Source: Tunturiibacter empetritectus (lineage in GTDB: Bacteria; Acidobacteriota; Terriglobia; Terriglobales; Acidobacteriaceae). Taken from it: a stretch of 64,000 nt of DNA. Under the pieces are notes generated by a model that worked only from the letters and a program-made list of their open reading frames with translations, was not told the origin of the DNA and ran no database searches. The DNA is taken from the NCBI RefSeq assembly GCF_014201375.1, contig NZ_JACHDZ010000002.1:124001-188000 (forward strand). The letters are read 5' to 3'. The translations under genes were made by a program, and so were the position numbers. Of this stretch, positions 37,470-45,576 are shown one piece after another (position 1 is the stretch's first letter; every line of letters begins with the position of its first letter).

Positions 37470-38042
37470 ATGATTCGCAATGTCGCCGTCTTTTGTGCTT
37501 CCACCAATGGTTTTCATTCTGCCTACCGAGCCGCCGCCGAGGATCTCGGGCTTGCCCTTGCTGCTCGCAATATTGGCGTAATTTATGGAGGCGCAAACGT
37601 CGGCCTGATGGAGGCCGTTGCCGAGGCTGCCCTATCCGCTGACGGCAAAGTTATAGGTGTTATTCCGGAGGTACTCGTCGATCTCGAAGTGGCCCATCGC
37701 GGTATCACCGAGCTTCACATCACCAGCACCATGCACACCCGTAAGGCGCTGATTGGAGAAAAGGCCGACGCGTTCATCGCGCTACCGGGCGGATTCGGTA
37801 CCCTCGAGGAACTCTTCGAAGTCCTCGCCTGGCACACCCTCAAGCTCCACGCGAAACCTATCCTCTTGCTCAATACGCACGGCTTCTACGACAAACTCCT
37901 TACCTTTCTTGATCACTGCGTAACCGAGGGGATGCTGAAGCCGAAGAACCGCCAACTCCTTCTCGTCGCAGATACTGTTGAAGAGGCGCTTACCATGTTG
38001 AAGTTAGACCACCAGAGAGCGTCTGCAGACAAACTCGACTGA
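37470..38042 (+). CDS. LOG-family phosphoribohydrolase (TIGR00730)
   Basis: 190 residues, Rossmann-like. Carries the family signatures GGANVGLMEAVAEAAL and LPGGFGTLEELFEVLAW (the PGGxGTxxE nucleotide loop). Members hydrolyse nucleoside 5'-monophosphates such as cytokinin ribotides; in bacteria the physiological substrate is often unknown. The ATG at 37470 begins just before the first beta strand (NVAVFCAST), so the 16 upstream codons are not needed. Confidence 0.85.
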   Translation: MIRNVAVFCASTNGFHSAYRAAAEDLGLALAARNIGVIYGGANVGLMEAVAEAALSADGKVIGVIPEVLVDLEVAHRGITELHITSTMHTRKALIGEKADAFIALPGGFGTLEELFEVLAWHTLKLHAKPILLLNTHGFYDKLLTFLDHCVTEGMLKPKNRQLLLVADTVEEALTMLKLDHQRASADKLD

Positions 38043-38053
38043 GTCTCGACAGG

Positions 38054-38858
38054 CTACGGAACCAACGACATCGTTCGTACAGTTTTCAATCTATCCGCAA
38101 TTCCATCCCACAGGGCAAGCCTTGCTCTCAGGGCGATCTCTGCGGCTTCGCCGGCCTCACCCCACTTCGCGTTGTCATTCCCGCAGAGCTCGGCGATCAT
38201 TCGCAGTGCCATCGGCCCATGTTCTTCGCTATCCACCTCGATATGTCGCTCCATATACCAGCGCATCAGTTCAAGCGTTCCATAGCCGCTCGTTTTGGTC
38301 GCGAATGAAACCGCGGAACATATCCGGAATCAGGTCTTCACGACCGAACGTAAACGCTGCCGCTGTGGCGTGCAGCTTGCCACCGTCAATGATCAAGAAT
38401 GTGTTTCGCACAAACCGCTGCGCGGCCTCGGGAGCGCCGCTAAGCGCCAGTGCTGGTTCCCAGGGCGAACCATCGCGTAGCCTGGCTATCAGGGCTTCAA
38501 TTGCTGTTGTCGATGCCCCGCATTCCCTCACGGCCCTCAAATATAGTTCGAAGTGGCTCACGGTCTCCGTTCCGTACACGTCGCTTTCTTCGCCAGGCAC
38601 GATCTCATTCATCAGTCGGCGGCTCGCGGCAAATTTGCTCGGCACCCATGGTACTTCTACACAGGTGAGTTCGCACTGTAGAGTCTTTAGTAGTGACATA
38701 AAATCCTAAATAGCAAATACGTGTAACTCCATAAAGACATGAAGGTCTTCTACGGTCTCGAACGATCCATATAACGTGTGGCTCGCCAAGCGGTCATACA
38801 AGGGACGCAACCGCTCTGCCAGAATCTGTAACTGCTCTGTCTGTTTCAAAAGAATCAT
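38054..38858 (-). pseudogene. DUF3050 (heme-oxygenase-like fold) gene broken by a nonsense codon and a frameshift
   Basis: Three pieces join into one ~268-residue DUF3050 protein. Piece 1 starts at ATG 38858 (MILLKQTEQLQILAERLRPL) and reads ...FMELHVFAI, then TAG at 38706-38708 where the family has Trp (TGG). It resumes in the same frame as DFMSLLKTLQCELTCVEVPW and continues to FRGFIRDQNER. There the frame slips: the continuation YGTLELMRWYMERHIEVD (about 38285 downward) lies one frame over and runs to the stop at 38054. The length, 805 bp, is 268 codons plus one base, consistent with a single inserted base. Two independent lesions make a true pseudogene more likely than a sequencing error. 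Confidence 0.8.
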
Positions 38859-38866
38859 TGACCTCG

Positions 38867-39304
38867 CTACAGCCCTTGCTTTGCCATACAGCTTTCACAA
38901 TGGCACATCCGGCGCAGATATTCCCAGGAGTAGATTCCACTTTCGTGGCCATCATTCCACTTGAACTTCAGCGCATATTTGCCAATCGGCGTCACCTCCA
39001 GCGGTTTCACCGGAGCCTCATACATCTTCAGCAGAGCCTTGTCTTTGGCTTTCGCCTCCCCCGGTAACCTGCCTGTCTTCTCCCGATCTTCGTGGCATGT
39101 GGCGCACGGACAAGCATTCCGCAACCATGCGAAGCTCCACGCGCTTCGGTGCCCGTCCTGCCATTCGATCTCAACGCCGGTCCCCTCGGTCTTCTTCACC
39201 CGCACTTTTCTCGGAGTCACCGAGCTCGTGGGCATCTGCTCGTGCTCCGTGTCTTCCCGGCGCGCCTGCTCTGTGCTGACAATACGAATTCCTTCATGAC
39301 TCAT
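38867..39304 (-). CDS. DUF971 / gamma-butyrobetaine hydroxylase-like N-terminal domain protein
   Basis: 145 residues. Contains the DUF971 core: VEIEWQDGHRSAWSFAWLRN, CPCATCHEDREKTGR, and a second half with FKWNDGHESGIYSWEYLRRMCHCESC. The paired CxCxxC clusters suggest metal or Fe-S binding; relatives lie next to Fe-S or carnitine genes. AAGGAG precedes the ATG. It is oriented with, and 8 bp upstream of, the DUF3050 pseudogene. Confidence 0.85.
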   Translation of the reverse strand: MSHEGIRIVSTEQARREDTEHEQMPTSSVTPRKVRVKKTEGTGVEIEWQDGHRSAWSFAWLRNACPCATCHEDREKTGRLPGEAKAKDKALLKMYEAPVKPLEVTPIGKYALKFKWNDGHESGIYSWEYLRRMCHCESCMAKQGL

Positions 39305-39370
39305 AGCGCACGCTCCTTATGCCGTAGTCACCGAATGACATCTTCAAAACTCTCCACTCTGACACGCTGG

Positions 39371-40150
39371 TTAGCCATTTCTCCAGAAGAAATAAGCAGC
39401 CATCATGCATCCTGTAATCACAACGATCGTTCGCAGTACATTCGCATTCATACGCCGAGCATATTGTGCTCCAACATACCCGCCAACGCCGGCAAATATC
39501 ATTGAGATCAGGCAATAACGCCATATGACTGCGCCACTCACTACAAACGTAACCACGGCGCAAAAGTTGGACAAACACGCCGCAAGCACCTTCAGTGAGT
39601 TCAACGCGTTCATCTCCTCTACTCCAAATAACGCCAGCGCGCTCATGATCAAAAAGCCAGCACCGGCTCCAAAGTAGCCAATGTAAAAGCATACCGGCAG
39701 CAGCACAAAAAACAGCGGCTTCACCGCAGGGGATCTCTTGATATGAGGCTCAGACGACCGCTTCCGCAGCCACTGTGAAACCGGGCCACTAATTCCAAAC
39801 AAGAGAGAAGCGACCAGCAGCAGCCACGGAACCATATGCAGAAACGTGATTTGCCGGGTATTCAGCAGTACCGCAGCTCCGCTTACTCCTCCTAGAACTG
39901 AAGCCGCACAGACAACCGGCAAGAGTTCCCGGGTTAGGTCTCCTCGTAACGCAGCAACCGAGGTCAGCTGTCCCGGCCATAGCGCGACGGTATTCGTCGC
40001 ATTTGCCTGAATAGGGGCTACCCCAATGGAGAGCATAGCCGGAAAGGATACGAACGATCCTCCACCAGCCATAGCATTCATCACGCCAGCGACAAGAGAT
40101 GCTGTGACCAGCCAAACGTAATGCCAATGCGAACTAAGATTCGAGATCAT
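39371..40150 (-). CDS. TSUP-family permease (TauE/SafE)
   Basis: 259 residues, about eight membrane helices. AGVMNAMAGGGSFVSFPAML and IGYFGAGAGFLIMSALALFG are the paired conserved motifs of the TauE/SafE family, each in one half of the protein. Family members move sulfite, sulfonates or other organic anions. It is separated from the cys operon by the ABC ATPase gene and may be independent of it. Confidence 0.88.
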   Translation of the reverse strand: MISNLSSHWHYVWLVTASLVAGVMNAMAGGGSFVSFPAMLSIGVAPIQANATNTVALWPGQLTSVAALRGDLTRELLPVVCAASVLGGVSGAAVLLNTRQITFLHMVPWLLLVASLLFGISGPVSQWLRKRSSEPHIKRSPAVKPLFFVLLPVCFYIGYFGAGAGFLIMSALALFGVEEMNALNSLKVLAACLSNFCAVVTFVVSGAVIWRYCLISMIFAGVGGYVGAQYARRMNANVLRTIVVITGCMMAAYFFWRNG

Positions 40151-40211
40151 CCATCTTCCATTGTATCGACTGGCAGTTGGCTGTTAATCCTGAGCCTTAA
40201 CCTCTTAGGGG

Positions 40212-40991
40212 TTACATTGTCGCTGGCATCTCCGGAGTCGCCGCAATCAAGCGGCGGGTATATTCTTCTCGTGGCGTATCGCAAACCTGTTCGCACTCCC
40301 CCAACTCCACCAACCGTCCGCGTTGCATCACTGCGACCCTGTCGCACAAGTACCGCACCAGCGGCATAGAATGCGAGATAAACAGATACGTCAGCCCATA
40401 TTTTCTCTGTAACTCGCGTAGCAAATTCACAACCTGCGCGCCTACGCGTACATCAAGTGCGCTCACTGGCTCATCCAACACCACGAACTCGGGCCTGAGC
40501 GCCAACGCGCGGGCAATATTAATTCTTTGTCGTTGCCCACCGCTGAATTCATGAGGAAATCGCTCCAACGCCGACTCATCCAAACCAACCGTCCGCAACA
40601 TCTCGTTCAGCCGGGAGGCCAGACCGGCCGATGGTCTCTCCCCGTGGATTTCAAACGGCTCGGTCAGAATCTGTTTCACCCGCATCCTCGGATTCAACGC
40701 CGCGTAGGGGTCTTGAAATACGATCTGCATGCGTCGTCGCATGCCTCGCATCTCGTGCGAAGTCATGGACAGTAGGTCCCGACCTTTGTATCTTACTTCG
40801 CCTGCAGAAGGTTCTTCCAATCGAAGCAAAAGACGCGCAACAGTGCTCTTCCCTGATCCAGATTCGCCGACCAATCCCAACGTCTGTCCCGGCCGAATCA
40901 CGAACGAAACGTCGTCCACCACTCGGCGTCCTCTCACGAACTCTTTCGTTAGGCCTCGAGCCTGCACCAGCGCCGTCTCATTGATTGGCAT
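40212..40991 (-). CDS. ABC transporter ATPase, OppF/DppF-like
   Basis: 259-residue nucleotide-binding subunit of the peptide/nickel uptake type: Walker A GLVGESGSGKST, Q-loop QIVFQDPYAALNPR, signature EFSGGQRQRINIARALAL, Walker B FVVLDEPVSALD and the H-loop ISHSM. The C-terminal peptide-transporter extension is nearly absent. The ATG at 40991 is chosen because conservation begins there; an in-frame extension to 41261 has no such character. No permease or binding-protein gene is near, so it stands alone in this window. Confidence 0.85.
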   Translation of the reverse strand: MPINETALVQARGLTKEFVRGRRVVDDVSFVIRPGQTLGLVGESGSGKSTVARLLLRLEEPSAGEVRYKGRDLLSMTSHEMRGMRRRMQIVFQDPYAALNPRMRVKQILTEPFEIHGERPSAGLASRLNEMLRTVGLDESALERFPHEFSGGQRQRINIARALALRPEFVVLDEPVSALDVRVGAQVVNLLRELQRKYGLTYLFISHSMPLVRYLCDRVAVMQRGRLVELGECEQVCDTPREEYTRRLIAATPEMPATM

Positions 40992-41115
40992 AGCCGGATG
41001 GTAGCATCCGAAGTCGGGGCGCTCCGCACGGTTATGCGCTGATAGGTGCAAAACCCTACTGCGCGGAATGGTAGAAACAAAAAACGCACGAACAAGTGGA
41101 CAAAGTGCGGAAGCT

Positions 41116-41880
41116 CTAATGGTGCGATGCGGCAAAAGCGTTCGTGTAGATGAACTGCGATCCGACAACCAGAAGCCACACCCAAAGAGCGAATCGCAGG
41201 GGTCTCTTGGGTATCCACCGCACGGCAACTGTTCCAAGAGCAACGCCCGCAAGGCCTCCAAGAATCAAGTGCTGAAGAAGAGTTGAGTTAGTCCCATGAA
41301 AGAAGCCATGGGCACCGCTACCGATGAGCGAGAGGAGAAAGCCAAAGACAATATCGGTTCCAACCACTTGCGCCGGTGTGAGAGAAGTCAGACTGAGCAG
41401 AGCCGCGGTGCCCAACGCTCCAGCTCCTGCAGAAGAAAAGCCCACCTCAACTCCAAGAGGCAGCATCAGAAAAGGGAGTAGGCGACTGCGATCCTTTGGC
41501 GGAGCTTCGGTTCTCGCCGGTCGAAAGGAGAAAAAAATCTGCCAGAGTGCCGTTAGAACCAGTACGCCCCCCAGAAGGCCGTTCAGCAGAAGTTGCGGTC
41601 CGTGAACGTCCAGGTGACGGAGCACAAGCGAGCCAATAAGAACCCCCGGCAAACCGCCGACCAGCATCAGGCTAAGAACACGCCATGAAACCTGCTTACG
41701 AGCGATCTGCGATGGCACCAGAACAAGTTTGACGGCAGCAGAAAACATGAGCCCCGTGGCCACAGCCATCGGCGCTGGAACTCCAAGAAACAAAATGAGC
41801 AGCGGTGTTGTGATCGTACCAGCACCGACGCCGGTCAAAGCGATGAAGACGGCGATAATAAATCCGATGGCGTATTCCAT
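41116..41880 (-). CDS. TSUP-family permease of the cys operon
   Basis: 254 residues, about eight helices, with ALTGVGAGTITTPLLILFLG and VEVGFSSAGAGALGTAALLS as the two TauE/SafE motifs. Last gene of cysD-cysN-cysH-TSUP (33 bp after cysH), so probably a sulfate or sulfite transporter feeding or relieving the pathway; no ABC-type sulfate importer is in the window. Confidence 0.85.
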   Translation of the reverse strand: MEYAIGFIIAVFIALTGVGAGTITTPLLILFLGVPAPMAVATGLMFSAAVKLVLVPSQIARKQVSWRVLSLMLVGGLPGVLIGSLVLRHLDVHGPQLLLNGLLGGVLVLTALWQIFFSFRPARTEAPPKDRSRLLPFLMLPLGVEVGFSSAGAGALGTAALLSLTSLTPAQVVGTDIVFGFLLSLIGSGAHGFFHGTNSTLLQHLILGGLAGVALGTVAVRWIPKRPLRFALWVWLLVVGSQFIYTNAFAASHH

Positions 41881-41913
41881 GAGTCTTCCTTTCGGCGACC
41901 GTATCGACGCGGC

Positions 41914-42618
41914 TCACCGGTTTGGAGCGGCCTGAATGTGAATGCCGCACTCGACCTTGCGGCCAGCCCAGCGACCAGACCGTGGGTCGTTGGGATCTGT
42001 AGGGATCGAGGTGCAGGGTTTGCAGCCGATGCTGGTGTAGCCGACGTCGTAGAGCGGCAGGAGAGGGATGTCGTAGAAAGCGCACACCTGCCAGATGTCC
42101 CGCGTAGTCCAGTCGGCGAAGGGGCTAAGCTTGCGAACGGTGATGCCGCCGGGCAGCGTGAAGTCTGTAATCTCTTCAAGCGCAGTGCGGCTACGCGCCT
42201 GTTCGCGGCGGAGACCCGTAAGCCAGATCTTGTAGTTGCCGACCGCAGAGAAAAGCGGCTCGACTTTGCGTAAGGCACAACAGCGGTCCGGTGCGGTCTG
42301 GTAGAGCAGTCCGTGCTCAAGCTCCTGTTCCGCCACTGTACGGGTTGGAAGAAGATTCGTAAGGTTCAGCTTCCAGTCGACTGCAATCCGGTCGCGGTAG
42401 GCATATGTTTCCGGGAAATGGTAGCCCGTGTCCAGAAAGAGGACCGGGATATCAGGCCACAGTTCGCGAACGAGATGGAGGAGAAGAACATCCTCGGCCT
42501 GAAAGCTGCAGGTAAGGCAAGCATCATTCTCGATAGGTGTTTCTGGCAACTCTCGAACGAGGAGTTCGCGGACGTGTGCGAGTTTGGCATCAGGCATGGG
42601 GGACTGGAGAGTAGTCAT
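41914..42618 (-). CDS. cysH: Adenylylsulfate (APS) reductase
   Basis: 234 residues. The PP-loop-like fold is followed by the catalytic C-terminus GRKVECGIHIQ. Two Cys pairs that bind a 4Fe-4S cluster, RCCALRK and GCKPCTS, mark it as the APS-reducing type rather than the cluster-free PAPS reductase. It reduces APS to sulfite and AMP using thioredoxin, so no APS kinase is required. ATG overlaps the cysN stop by one base (TAATG). Confidence 0.9.
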   Translation of the reverse strand: MTTLQSPMPDAKLAHVRELLVRELPETPIENDACLTCSFQAEDVLLLHLVRELWPDIPVLFLDTGYHFPETYAYRDRIAVDWKLNLTNLLPTRTVAEQELEHGLLYQTAPDRCCALRKVEPLFSAVGNYKIWLTGLRREQARSRTALEEITDFTLPGGITVRKLSPFADWTTRDIWQVCAFYDIPLLPLYDVGYTSIGCKPCTSIPTDPNDPRSGRWAGRKVECGIHIQAAPNR

Positions 42619-44294
42619 TATCGGTTTCCTCCCGCAATGACGGCTTGGGTCTCGAGAAAACGAAGGAGATCATCAACGTCGGATAGGACGGCCTGCCTTG
42701 AGCCGAAACGAACTGTCTTCTCCTCAGATGTATCGTGAGTCAAGACGAGGGCTCCTCCAGCGGTAAGCACGGCAATGGATTCCTCAGAGGGGAACTCAGG
42801 GCGAACGAGGAAAGCACCCCGAAGAAAGAGAGTTCGTTCCACCGCATCGGCGAAATGAAGTGGACCGAAGAGATGAATGTGCGCTCCAGAGTGGCCCCAA
42901 CGCTCGCGTCGGTCAGCCTCTGTCACTACGTTTGTCGCCTTGGCAATCGTTTCAACGCCGACAGACCGGATCATTCCTGCAGCGACGGTCAGATTCGTTA
43001 CAGAATCGATCAGAACGAAGCTTCCGGTGATGCGGTTTGTGGAGTAGCTGTCAACAGAGAGCGGCAGAACAGATTCAATTTTTACCAGGCCGATATCGTT
43101 AAACTTCAGTGTTTCGACTGCGTCTTGTTTCAGGGTTTCTACGTCAAGCCGATATCGAATATCAGTGATCTGAACCTGAACGGTCCTGCTGGTATGCTTC
43201 AGTAAGTAGCGGCGTGCAAGGTCGAGAGGCTTCTCATCCATCCAAACAAGGGAAGCAGTGAAGTTCCTTGTCGTGATCGCCGGAGATTCGGGAGCGACGA
43301 TCAAGTCGCCTCTACTAATGTCAAGTTCATCTGTAAGAGTAAGGGTTACAGATTGGGGAGTCTGTGCCTGAGCAAGATCGCCATCGAAGGTAACGATACT
43401 GCGCACGCGGTTTATTCGGCGGGACGGGAGCACCATGATGGCATCCCCAGGGCGGATTGTTCCCGCCGCGATCTGTCCGGAAAATCCACGAAAGTCCTGG
43501 TTGGGGCGAAGGACACGCTGGACCGCGAAACGAAAAGGGTGGGCGACTCCGGCCTCCGCAGCGGGGACCGATTCAAGTAGTTCGAGCAGCGAAGGTCCTT
43601 CGTACCAAGGCATGGCAGCGGTTGGGCGAACGACATTGTCGCCGGTCAGCGCGCTGACTGGAACGAAGTAGAGGTGCGGCGGACGCATATCACCCAGTTC
43701 GTCAAAAAATGCGGTGAAGTCAGCACCGATCGCGCTAAATGCCTGCTTCTCATAGTTGACGAGATCCATCTTATTGACGGCGACGACGATGTGGCGAACG
43801 CCAAGGAGCGCGGTTATGCAGGCGTGGCGGCGAGACTGAGTGAGCACACCCTTTCGCGCATCGACAAGAACGATGGCAAGAGAAGCAGTTGAGGCGCCAG
43901 TAGCCATATTGCGGGTGTACTGCTCGTGGCCTGGCGTGTCGGCGATGATGAATTTGCGGTTGGCGGTGGAAAAATAACGATAGGCCACGTCGATGGTTAT
44001 GCCCTGCTCGCGCTCGGCACGGAGCCCATCTGTCAGAAGAGCAAGATCGACGCTGTCCGCGCCCGTGGTGCCCTTGCCCGTAATCGAATGGACCTGATCT
44101 TCGTAGACGCTCTGCGTGTCGTAGAGTAATCGGCCGATGAGGGTCGACTTCCCATCATCGACTGAACCGGCAGTGGCGAAGCGGAGCAGATCACGGCCAT
44201 GCTCATTCGCAAGAAAATTGGCGAGAGAAAACGTTGAGTCTTCTTTGAGCTGTGTGTCTACATCCAGCTTCGGAATGAATTCGCTGGTAGGCAT
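42618..44294 (-). CDS. cysN: Sulfate adenylyltransferase large subunit (GTPase)
   Basis: 558 residues. GTPase P-loop TAGSVDDGKSTLIGRLLYD, switch II DTPGHEQYTRN and NKMD specificity motif, then the EF-Tu-like beta domains. GTP hydrolysis drives APS formation by CysD. About 80 residues remain beyond the usual end (~475); they contain no P-loop and are not a working APS kinase (see findings). Its ATG follows the cysD TAA without a gap. Confidence 0.92.
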   Translation of the reverse strand: MPTSEFIPKLDVDTQLKEDSTFSLANFLANEHGRDLLRFATAGSVDDGKSTLIGRLLYDTQSVYEDQVHSITGKGTTGADSVDLALLTDGLRAEREQGITIDVAYRYFSTANRKFIIADTPGHEQYTRNMATGASTASLAIVLVDARKGVLTQSRRHACITALLGVRHIVVAVNKMDLVNYEKQAFSAIGADFTAFFDELGDMRPPHLYFVPVSALTGDNVVRPTAAMPWYEGPSLLELLESVPAAEAGVAHPFRFAVQRVLRPNQDFRGFSGQIAAGTIRPGDAIMVLPSRRINRVRSIVTFDGDLAQAQTPQSVTLTLTDELDISRGDLIVAPESPAITTRNFTASLVWMDEKPLDLARRYLLKHTSRTVQVQITDIRYRLDVETLKQDAVETLKFNDIGLVKIESVLPLSVDSYSTNRITGSFVLIDSVTNLTVAAGMIRSVGVETIAKATNVVTEADRRERWGHSGAHIHLFGPLHFADAVERTLFLRGAFLVRPEFPSEESIAVLTAGGALVLTHDTSEEKTVRFGSRQAVLSDVDDLLRFLETQAVIAGGNR

Positions 44295-45206
44295 TTAGAA
44301 ATAACCCTCGTGCTTCTTAAGTTCCATTGACCCTTCCTGATCGTGATCGATCACACGATTCGCGCGCTCCGACGAACGGAAGGAAAGCAGTTCCTCGATA
44401 ATCTTGGGCAGCGTATCGGCATCCGAGCGAATCGCTCCGGTGCACGGACTGCAGCCGAGAGAACGAAGCCTGGAGAGCACCATCTGCCGTTGCTCCCCAA
44501 GCCGGGCAACGAAGCTCTGTTCAACCGGAAGAAGCGCACCTTCGCGGACATACATCGGCCGTTCTTTTGCAAAGTAAAGATCGACGATGGGAATGTCTTC
44601 CTGCAGGATGTACTGCCAGACGTCCATCTCGGTCCAGTTCGAGAGCGGAAAGACACGGATCGACTCACCGGGGTGAATCCGCGAGTTGTAGAGGTTCCAG
44701 AGCTCAGGACGCTGGGCCTTCGGGTCCCATTGGCCAGCCTTGTCGCGAAATGAGTAGATGCGTTCCTTCGCGCGAGACTTCTCTTCATCGCGACGTGCAC
44801 CACCAAACGCAGCATCAAAACCGTAATGATTAAGGCCATCGAGCAACGCCTGCGTTTTAAGCAGGCCACAGCATCGTTTGGTGTCGAGCGCTATCGGATT
44901 CGTGCCTGAAGCAATGGCAGGCTCGTTTCGCCAGACAAGAAGTTCAGCTTCAACTTCAGCTGCCATGCGATCGCGAAACTCGATCATCTCGCGGAATTTG
45001 AACCCAGTATCGATATGGAGGAGAGGAAACGGGATCGGAGCCGGAAAGAAGGCTTTTTGCGCAAGCCGCAGCATCACAGAGGAGTCTTTCCCGATCGAGT
45101 AGAGCATGACGGGGCGTTCAAACTCGGACGCAACCTCGCGAAGGATATGAATGCTCTCGGCTTCGAGAAGCTGCAGATGCGTAAGTGCCGTTGCGGCCAA
45201 TGCCAT
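44295..45206 (-). CDS. cysD: Sulfate adenylyltransferase small subunit
   Basis: 303 residues, same as E. coli CysD. PP-loop [56 protein letters not shown] and [15 protein letters not shown] are the ATP and sulfate site segments. Start at 45206: GGAG six bases upstream and the family N-terminus [19 protein letters not shown]. First structural gene of cysDNH-TSUP, preceded by a cysteine-rich leader reading frame on the same strand. Confidence 0.93.
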   Translation of the reverse strand: MALAATALTHLQLLEAESIHILREVASEFERPVMLYSIGKDSSVMLRLAQKAFFPAPIPFPLLHIDTGFKFREMIEFRDRMAAEVEAELLVWRNEPAIASGTNPIALDTKRCCGLLKTQALLDGLNHYGFDAAFGGARRDEEKSRAKERIYSFRDKAGQWDPKAQRPELWNLYNSRIHPGESIRVFPLSNWTEMDVWQYILQEDIPIVDLYFAKERPMYVREGALLPVEQSFVARLGEQRQMVLSRLRSLGCSPCTGAIRSDADTLPKIIEELLSFRSSERANRVIDHDQEGSMELKKHEGYF

Positions 45207-45211
45207 GACAG

Positions 45212-45225
45212 ACTCCAGAGGGAGT
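45212..45225 (-). promoter_or_regulatory. Hairpin covering the cysD ribosome-binding site
   Basis: On the minus strand ACTCC-CTCT-GGAGT folds back so that the GGAG ribosome-binding site is paired. A TCCTCCAC directly after the leader stop codon (plus 45289-45296) can also pair with that GGAG. Both fit translational control by leader-peptide translation. Confidence 0.55.
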
Positions 45226-45268
45226 TTCGGATGCAACTTACCCAAAGCACAAAGCTCAGGAAAAGTGT

Positions 45269-45287
45269 CTGAAAAACAGTTTTTTAG
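45269..45287. repeat. Near-palindrome in the cysD leader
   Basis: CTGAAAAAC-A-GTTTTTTAG, an almost perfect 19-bp inverted repeat between the leader stop and cysD. Possible protein site or weak RNA hairpin. Confidence 0.4.
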
Positions 45288-45296
45288 AGTGGAGGA

Positions 45297-45368
45297 CTAG
45301 CGCGTGAGTCGACACGCCTGCTCGACGTTAAAAGGGCAACAACAACGGAGCTGGCATGAGATGCGCAT
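45297..45368 (-). CDS. Cysteine-rich leader peptide upstream of cysD
   Basis: 23 codons, five of them Cys, with SCQLRCCCPF in the first half and QACRLTR at the end. The ATG follows TGCTATTCT (extended -10, plus 45379-45387) by ten bases, with TTGCCT (plus 45402-45407) as -35 at 17 bp, so the start of translation lies only about 3-4 bases from the predicted transcript start. It has no ribosome-binding site, as expected for leaderless translation. The position ahead of the sulfate-activation operon and the CCC run suggest that ribosome speed at Cys codons controls cysD. Too short for domain evidence; the call rests on position, promoter and composition. Confidence 0.7.
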   Translation of the reverse strand: MRISCQLRCCCPFNVEQACRLTR

Positions 45369-45488
45369 TTCTATCCCCAGAATAGCAAAGCGCAGAAGCA
45401 GAGGCAAGTCTTGGTGGTCGGTTCGGGAGTCTTGTCACTCAAAAAGCGAGCTGCGATCCGGCTGGATAAAAAAGTCTTGTGCTACTAT
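45369..45488. promoter_or_regulatory. Divergent promoter region with three AGTCTTG copies
   Basis: Minus promoter: TTGCCT-N17-TATTCT (plus 45402-45407 and 45379-45384). Plus promoter: extended -10 TGCTACTAT (45480-45488) with a poor -35. AGTCTTG occurs at 45407-45413, 45428-45434 and 45473-45479; the first two are 21 bp apart (two helical turns) and the first touches the minus -35, while the third abuts the plus extended -10. These are candidate binding sites for a sulfur regulator acting on both operons. Confidence 0.5.
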
Positions 45489-45495
45489 TCGGTTT

Positions 45496-45576
45496 ATGGC
45501 TCTGACCTTCCACTATGCCGTTACTGGCTGTCGTTGTTGTGAAGCAGGTCTGCGCCTCTCGCCGTCGCGAAACTAG
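45496..45576 (+). CDS. Cysteine-rich leader peptide upstream of the TonB receptor
   Basis: 26 codons with GCRCCEAG in the middle and LSPSRN at the end. The ATG is 7 bases after the -10 TACTAT, so the transcript is predicted to start at or next to the ATG (leaderless). Stop codon TAG at 45574. It precedes the TonB-dependent receptor by 231 bases. Its Cys cluster, leaderless layout and divergent partner upstream of cysD argue for a cysteine-sensing leader rather than chance. A longer in-frame reading from 45304 is possible but has no promoter support. Confidence 0.65.
   Translation: MALTFHYAVTGCRCCEAGLRLSPSRN

Noticed and set aside
45304-45495. Longer N-terminal extension of the plus-strand Cys leader
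   Set aside because: It would start far upstream of the only plausible promoter and run antisense to the other leader; the ATG at 45496 fits the extended -10.
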